Positions 60,474-64,000 of a stretch of DNA of 64,000 nucleotides are shown here, piece by piece. The notes below the pieces were generated by a model. It had not been told where the DNA came from and made no database searches. It saw nothing but the letters and a program-made list of their open reading frames with translations. This stretch comes from Corydoras sp. C115 (Eukaryota > Chordata > Actinopteri > Siluriformes > Callichthyidae), in the NCBI GenBank assembly GCA_019802505.1, contig JAFMOC010000070.1, forward strand, positions 287,501 to 351,500, given 5' to 3'. Within the stretch, counting starts at the first letter, position 1. Each line of letters begins with the position of its first letter. The translations under genes and the position numbers were made by a program.

Positions 60474-60831
60474 GGCGGCACGGTGGCTTAGTGGTTAGCA
60501 CGTTCTCCTCTCAGCACTAGGGATTCCTGGTTCGAATCCCCATCTGGGTGGAGTTTCTATGTTCTCCCCGTGTCCGTGTGGGTTTCCTCTGGGTTCTCCG
60601 GTTTCCTCCCACAGTCCAAAAACATGGATCAAGTCAATTGAGTTCTCCAAATTGCCCCATATAGAGTGTGTCTGTGTGAGTGAGTGTGTGCCCAGCGATA
60701 GATTGGCGCCCTGTCCTGGGTGTATCTGCCCAGCGCCCGAGATGTTCTCCCCTGGAAGGACATGGGGAACCCAACCGCGACCCTAATATAGGATAAAGCG
60801 GAATATAATGAATGAATGAATGAATGAATGA
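60474..60831 (+). mobile_element. SINE family A, full length, perfect target-site duplication
   Basis: Head GGCGGCACGG, A box TGGCTTAGTGG (60484-60494), B box GGTTCGAATCC (60529-60539), complete body, short C tract (CCCAACCGCGACCC), tail (AATG)5. ACATATGTAAATA is duplicated exactly at 60461-60473 and 60832-60844. It defines both termini of the family and is one of the least diverged copies. Confidence 0.95.
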
Positions 60832-61089
60832 ACATATGTAAATATTGTGTATTTCATTTTATCTTCATGTAGATTTTATATCCTGATGCCTCACCTTAAG
60901 AATTTCAATGTGCACATGTCCCAACATGGAGCATAAATGACAAATAAACTTGAAACTTGATCCACCACCAGCTTCAGAGTTCTGTAACTGGGTTCTCTAA
61001 CACGTTTCAACTGAAGTTCCTGACAAACCCTCACACTGTTGTTTGGTTGTGTGCAGAGTGAGTGTGACTGGGCGGAGCCTGCAGGGACA

Positions 61090-61350
61090 GGAAGGCAGAT
61101 CAGGTAAATGAAGACACCTGCCGCTCGTTAATGAGTTTAATTATCTCTCCTGCTGTGTGCAGTGACATGTGTTTATGTGAACGAAGCCCGTTCCTCTCTC
61201 CAGTTCTGTGTCCAGTTCGGTCAGAAGCATTTTGTTCCCGTTTGTTGTTCCCACATCTGCATTTCTGCAGGAGGATAAAACAGACATTAATATTCATTAG
61301 GATTATCATTGAGGTTATTGTTATGACTAAGACGACTCATTAGAAAGTGC
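61090..61350. promoter_or_regulatory. Candidate conserved non-coding element
   Basis: CGCTCGTTAATGAGTTTAATTATC is a cluster of three homeodomain cores; AGACATTAATATTCATTAGG adds three more at 61280-61300. Confidence 0.33.
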
Positions 61351-61379
61351 TCCGAGTTTGTTTTTTTAATCTGAAAGAT

Positions 61380-61720
61380 TGCACTATCATGGGATTTTAG
61401 TTTTTTTTCTTGAAAAACATTATTCGACGTTGTCTAATGAATGTACGGCACATCTTTTGTTTATTTTTAGCCATTGTCTCATGCTAATTGGCTGCTTTCA
61501 TTTGTTTTATTTCTACTAAATAGGGCAATTCCATCACCTCCTAACTTCGGCAGATTATTCGAGAAAGCAAACAACCGGGGAGTAATGTTGATGGAACTCT
61601 ATATTTCCATATTTCTCTTATTCCCAGTTTTTATTTAATTGGGTTTTTGGGAAATAAGAGAACTGAAGTTTGAATTGACTTGTACTGATTACAGGAACAT
61701 TTTAAAGAATCTAAGGTGAA
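61380..61720. promoter_or_regulatory. Candidate conserved non-coding element
   Basis: GTTGTCTAATGAATG, CATGCTAATTGGCTGC, GGGAGTAATGTTGATGG, CTATATTTCCATATTTC and TTTATTTAATTGGG. Repeat-free, AT-rich. Confidence 0.38.
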
Positions 61721-61769
61721 TTAATGCAGGTGATGAGGAGGGTTGATGTACAGCACACACACGAGGTCA

Positions 61770-61925
61770 TTTAGAAAAAGCTTTAATCTGAAGTGCAGGG
61801 TCAGTGTACACAGCCTTGATACCTGGAGCAAAGACCCACAGTGGTAACTTCAGTGGACTTGGGATTTGAACCCACAACCTTCAGCTTGAAAGCTCAACAC
61901 CCGAACCACTGAGCTACCACACCCA
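61770..61925 (-). mobile_element. SINE family B, tail damaged
   Basis: CTGGAGCAAAGACCCAC, GGGATTTGAACCCAC (B box complement GGTTCAAATCC), CCGAACCACTGAGCTACC. Confidence 0.72.
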
Positions 61926-61965
61926 TACAAGCATGAACTGACCCCAAACATTAAACTGAGATACT

Positions 61966-62020
61966 TGTGAGTCTCTTTGGATAAAAGCGTCTGCATAATG
62001 ACATCATATAAATGTAAAAG
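61966..62020 (+). mobile_element. UnaL2-type tail fragment
   Basis: CTCTTTGGATAAAAGCGTCTG and ATATAAATGTAAAAG, opposite in orientation to the preceding element and directly next to the GT array. Confidence 0.7.
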
Positions 62021-62021
62021 T

Positions 62022-62856
62022 ATGTGTGTGTGTCTATGTGTGTATATGTCTGTGTGTGTGTGTGTGTGTATATGTCCGTGTGTTTGTCTGTGTGTGTCTG
62101 TGTGTATATGTCTGTGTGTGTGTGTGTATATGTTTGTCTGTTTGTGTCTGTGTGTATATGTCTGTGTGTGTGTGTCTGTGCGTATATGTCTGTCTGTGTG
62201 TGTCTGTCTGTATATGTCTGTGTGTGTGTGTCTGTGCGTATATGTCTGTCTGTGTGTGTCTGTTGTATATGTCTGTGTGTGTGTGTGTGTGTATATATAT
62301 GTCTGTGTGTTATGTATGTATATTATGTGGGTCTGTGTGTATATGTCTGTGTGTGTTGGTATGTGTGTATATGTCTCTGTGTGTGTGTGTGTGTGTCTGT
62401 GTGTGTGTGGGTCTGTGTGTATATGTCTGTGTGTGTGTATATGTCTGTGTGTGTGTGTGTGTCTGTGTGAATATGTCTGTGTGTGTGGGTCTGTGTGTAT
62501 ATGTCTCTGTGTGTGTGTGTGTGTCTGTGTGTGTGTGGGTCTGTGTGTATATGTCTGTGTGTGTATATATGTCTGTGTGTATATGTCTGTGTGTGTGTGT
62601 GTGTGTCTGTGTGTATATGTCTGTGTGTGTGTGTGTCTGTGTGTGTGTATGTCTGTGTGTATATGTCTGTGCGTGTGTGTGTCTATGTGTATATGTCTGT
62701 GCGTGTGTGTGTGTGTGTCTGTGTGTATATGTCTGTGTGTGTGTATATGTCTGTGTGTGTATATGTCTGTGTGTATATGTCTGTGTGTGTATATGTCTGT
62801 GTGTATATGTCTGTGTGTTATGTATGTATCACATTGTGGGAAACTGTGTGTGTGTA

Positions 62857-62899
<43 letters not shown>

Positions 62900-62905
62900 A
62901 TGCGT
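62022..62905. repeat. Long GT/TATG/TCTG compound array
   Basis: About 880 bp of (TG)n blocks separated by TATATG and TC dinucleotides, giving a loose higher-order word TGTGTGTATATGTCTG. One unique-looking insert (CATTGTGGGAAACTGTG) at 62832-62848. Cys/Val frames of 148-316 codons in all three forward frames are artefacts. Confidence 0.96.
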
Positions 62906-62929
62906 GAGTCCGGGTCTTGCAAATTGATT

Positions 62930-63150
62930 TGCTGCATTCTGGTTTGTCGCGGCTCAGATGGTCCTCCGTCCCCACCGTGACAGCGATACTGGAAGGCGAG
63001 GAGACAGAGTGCAGGCAGCAGGACACACACTCAGCCTCATTAGCTGTGGACTTATCTGCCCTGTGTCAGTACAGAGAGGAAATGGATAAGGATGTTATAT
63101 CACTGCAAAGGCTGATTAAAACAAACCCAGAATCAGAATAAAGCTCTGAG
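62930..63150. other. Unique block, unassigned
   Basis: A 74-codon plus-strand frame (62917-63141) ends near an AATAAA at 63138. No domain or acceptor-donor pair recognised. Confidence 0.2.
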
Positions 63151-63565
63151 ATCAGACGGGATCGGACGTGGGCTTCGACTTTTTAACCGCTCTTTATTAC
63201 CTACCCATGAAATCACAGACGGTCGGAGGCCAAACAGGCAGAAGACCCAGAAATTGGGAGAGATAACACAGAGAGAGAGACAGACTGGTGGGCTGGAAGG
63301 TGGACGTTTGGGGAGGGGGGGAGGGGGGTGAGATAAACACACTCAAAAAAGTCTGGAAGAGAGACAGCAGTAAAGACAACACATACAGATGCGCGGGAGA
63401 GGGCGTGCACCCGCGGTTCCCACACCTGTCACACGTTAAGATAATCATCCATCACGAGGAGCCGGTGACCGGAGTCTGCGTGCTCCGTCTAATGGACACT
63501 CCTGACATGACTCGTCTCCTCCCTCACCCACGGCCTGTCATCAGGGGAACTGAAGGGTCTCTTTG

Positions 63566-63567
<2 letters not shown>

Positions 63568-63615
<48 letters not shown>
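63568..63615. repeat. (TG)n microsatellite
   Basis: About 23 uninterrupted units. Confidence 0.95.
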
Positions 63616-63618
<3 letters not shown>

Positions 63619-63829
63619 AAAGAGAAGCAGGGACAGAACACCTAGCCGGTGTAAAGATGCTGGAGGTGGTGTGATGCCAACAAGCTCATAAAGCTATTTA
63701 TAGAATTCAATTTTCTGCTCGTCTATACTTTCAAGAAAAGGTCATAATTATATGGGAAATTTAAAAGTTTCTTAGTTTGTGGAAGGGAACGTCTCCACTC
63801 CCACGTTTATTCAGAGCTTTGGATTTAGG

Positions 63830-64000
63830 TCGTGTGTTATTGTGAAAATAGGGGAGCTTCACAGGGGTCTACTTTACTGATCTGCAGGGCTTTTTTTGCG
63901 ATCATCACGACGGGGAGACGGCAGAGGGCATGAACTAATTCTCTTAATTCTTCATGGGTGTGTTCTGGGCATAAAGTGCAATAAACCAATCATTCTATAA
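63830..64000 (+). mobile_element. Unclassified element, family D, cut by window end
   Basis: GATCATCACGACGG, TTCATGGGTGTGTTCTGGG and GTGCAATAAACCAATCA correspond to module 2 of 23920-24100. It continues past the last base. Confidence 0.55.

Larger units (their letters stand above)
60304..60960 (+). mobile_element. LINE 3' UTR, interrupted by TA repeat and a SINE
   Basis: AAGGCACTTTACACTAAGGC, (TA)n at 60366-60432, then after the inserted SINE GTGTATTTCATTTTATC, AATTTCAATGTGCACATG and the terminal AAATGACAAATAAACTTGAAAC. The CAAATAAAC.TGA end is shared with 50630-50650. Confidence 0.75.

Noticed and set aside
60474..60545. tRNA gene call at SINE heads
   Set aside because: A and B boxes are present but there is no cloverleaf acceptor or anticodon arm pairing; these are tRNA-derived SINE promoters.
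60529..60786. Frames in SINE copies reading SPCPCGFPLGSPVSSHSPKTWIKS and similar, seen at more than ten places
   Set aside because: They are family A SINE sequence in translation; the recurrence reflects the repeat, not a gene family.
61977..62980. Frames of 148-316 codons made of Cys, Val and Met
   Set aside because: Translation of a GT-rich microsatellite array; no real protein composition.

Overview
The window looks like teleost fish nuclear DNA, probably ostariophysan/catfish-like. The basis is repeat content: several tRNA-derived SINE families of the DANA/mermaid and UnaL2-tailed types, degraded Tc1/mariner transposase, 3' ends of a CR1/L2/Rex1-Babar-type LINE, and abundant (CA)n, (TA)n and (GA)n tracts. 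No intact protein-coding gene, rRNA or genuine tRNA was recognised on either strand. The only protein-like sequence is transposon debris: LINE reverse-transcriptase tails at 49873-50385 and 60169-60303, and Tc1-like transposase remnants at 19725-19990, 43395-43625 and, more weakly, 33550 and 16690. Species and host locus cannot be fixed from the sequence alone.

Layout. Repeat-free blocks of about 150-600 bp alternate with repeat clusters. Many of these blocks are rich in TAAT/ATTA homeodomain cores, and several carry RFX-, TCF/LEF-, forkhead-, PBX- or RUNX-like words or short perfect palindromes (for example 4440-4715, 8930-9125, 12640-12840, 13980-14460, 15440-16510, 29740-30170, 36250-36570, 45900-46110, 53100-53450, 59120-59400, 61380-61640). 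They look like vertebrate conserved non-coding elements, so I read the window as a gene desert or large intron with candidate enhancers. That is inference and needs cross-species alignment. CpG-rich blocks at 8320-8640, 22540-23310, 25320-25830, 46150-46560 and 49170-49720 could be promoters or non-coding first exons.

Repeats. Family A (about 30 copies or pieces) is a tRNA-headed SINE with intact A and B boxes in several copies and target-site duplications of 10-16 bp; one copy sits inside another, one inside a LINE 3' UTR and one inside a Tc1 relic. Family B is a tRNA-headed SINE ending in the UnaL2-type hairpin and TGTAAA tail. Family C is a tRNA-headed SINE carrying an internal TG microsatellite. 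Family D is a modular unclassified element, possibly hAT-related. Family E forms a 310-bp-armed inverted repeat at 7224-7903. Family F carries the UnaL2-type tail with an internal poly-A/poly-G tract. Family G is a fold-back/MITE-like element with long terminal inverted repeats.

Simple-sequence structure. Notable arrays are a 20-bp minisatellite (43655-44173) that opens reading frames in four of six frames, a 64-nt G tract (41348-41411), a purine-only minisatellite (27016-27392), an 880-bp GT/TATG array (62022-62905), and an (AC)n(GC)n tract followed by about 160 bp of (TA)n and poly-T (42610-42957). I found no new gene system. The most unusual content is repeat biology: nested SINE insertions, microsatellites born inside transposable elements, and fold-back structures.
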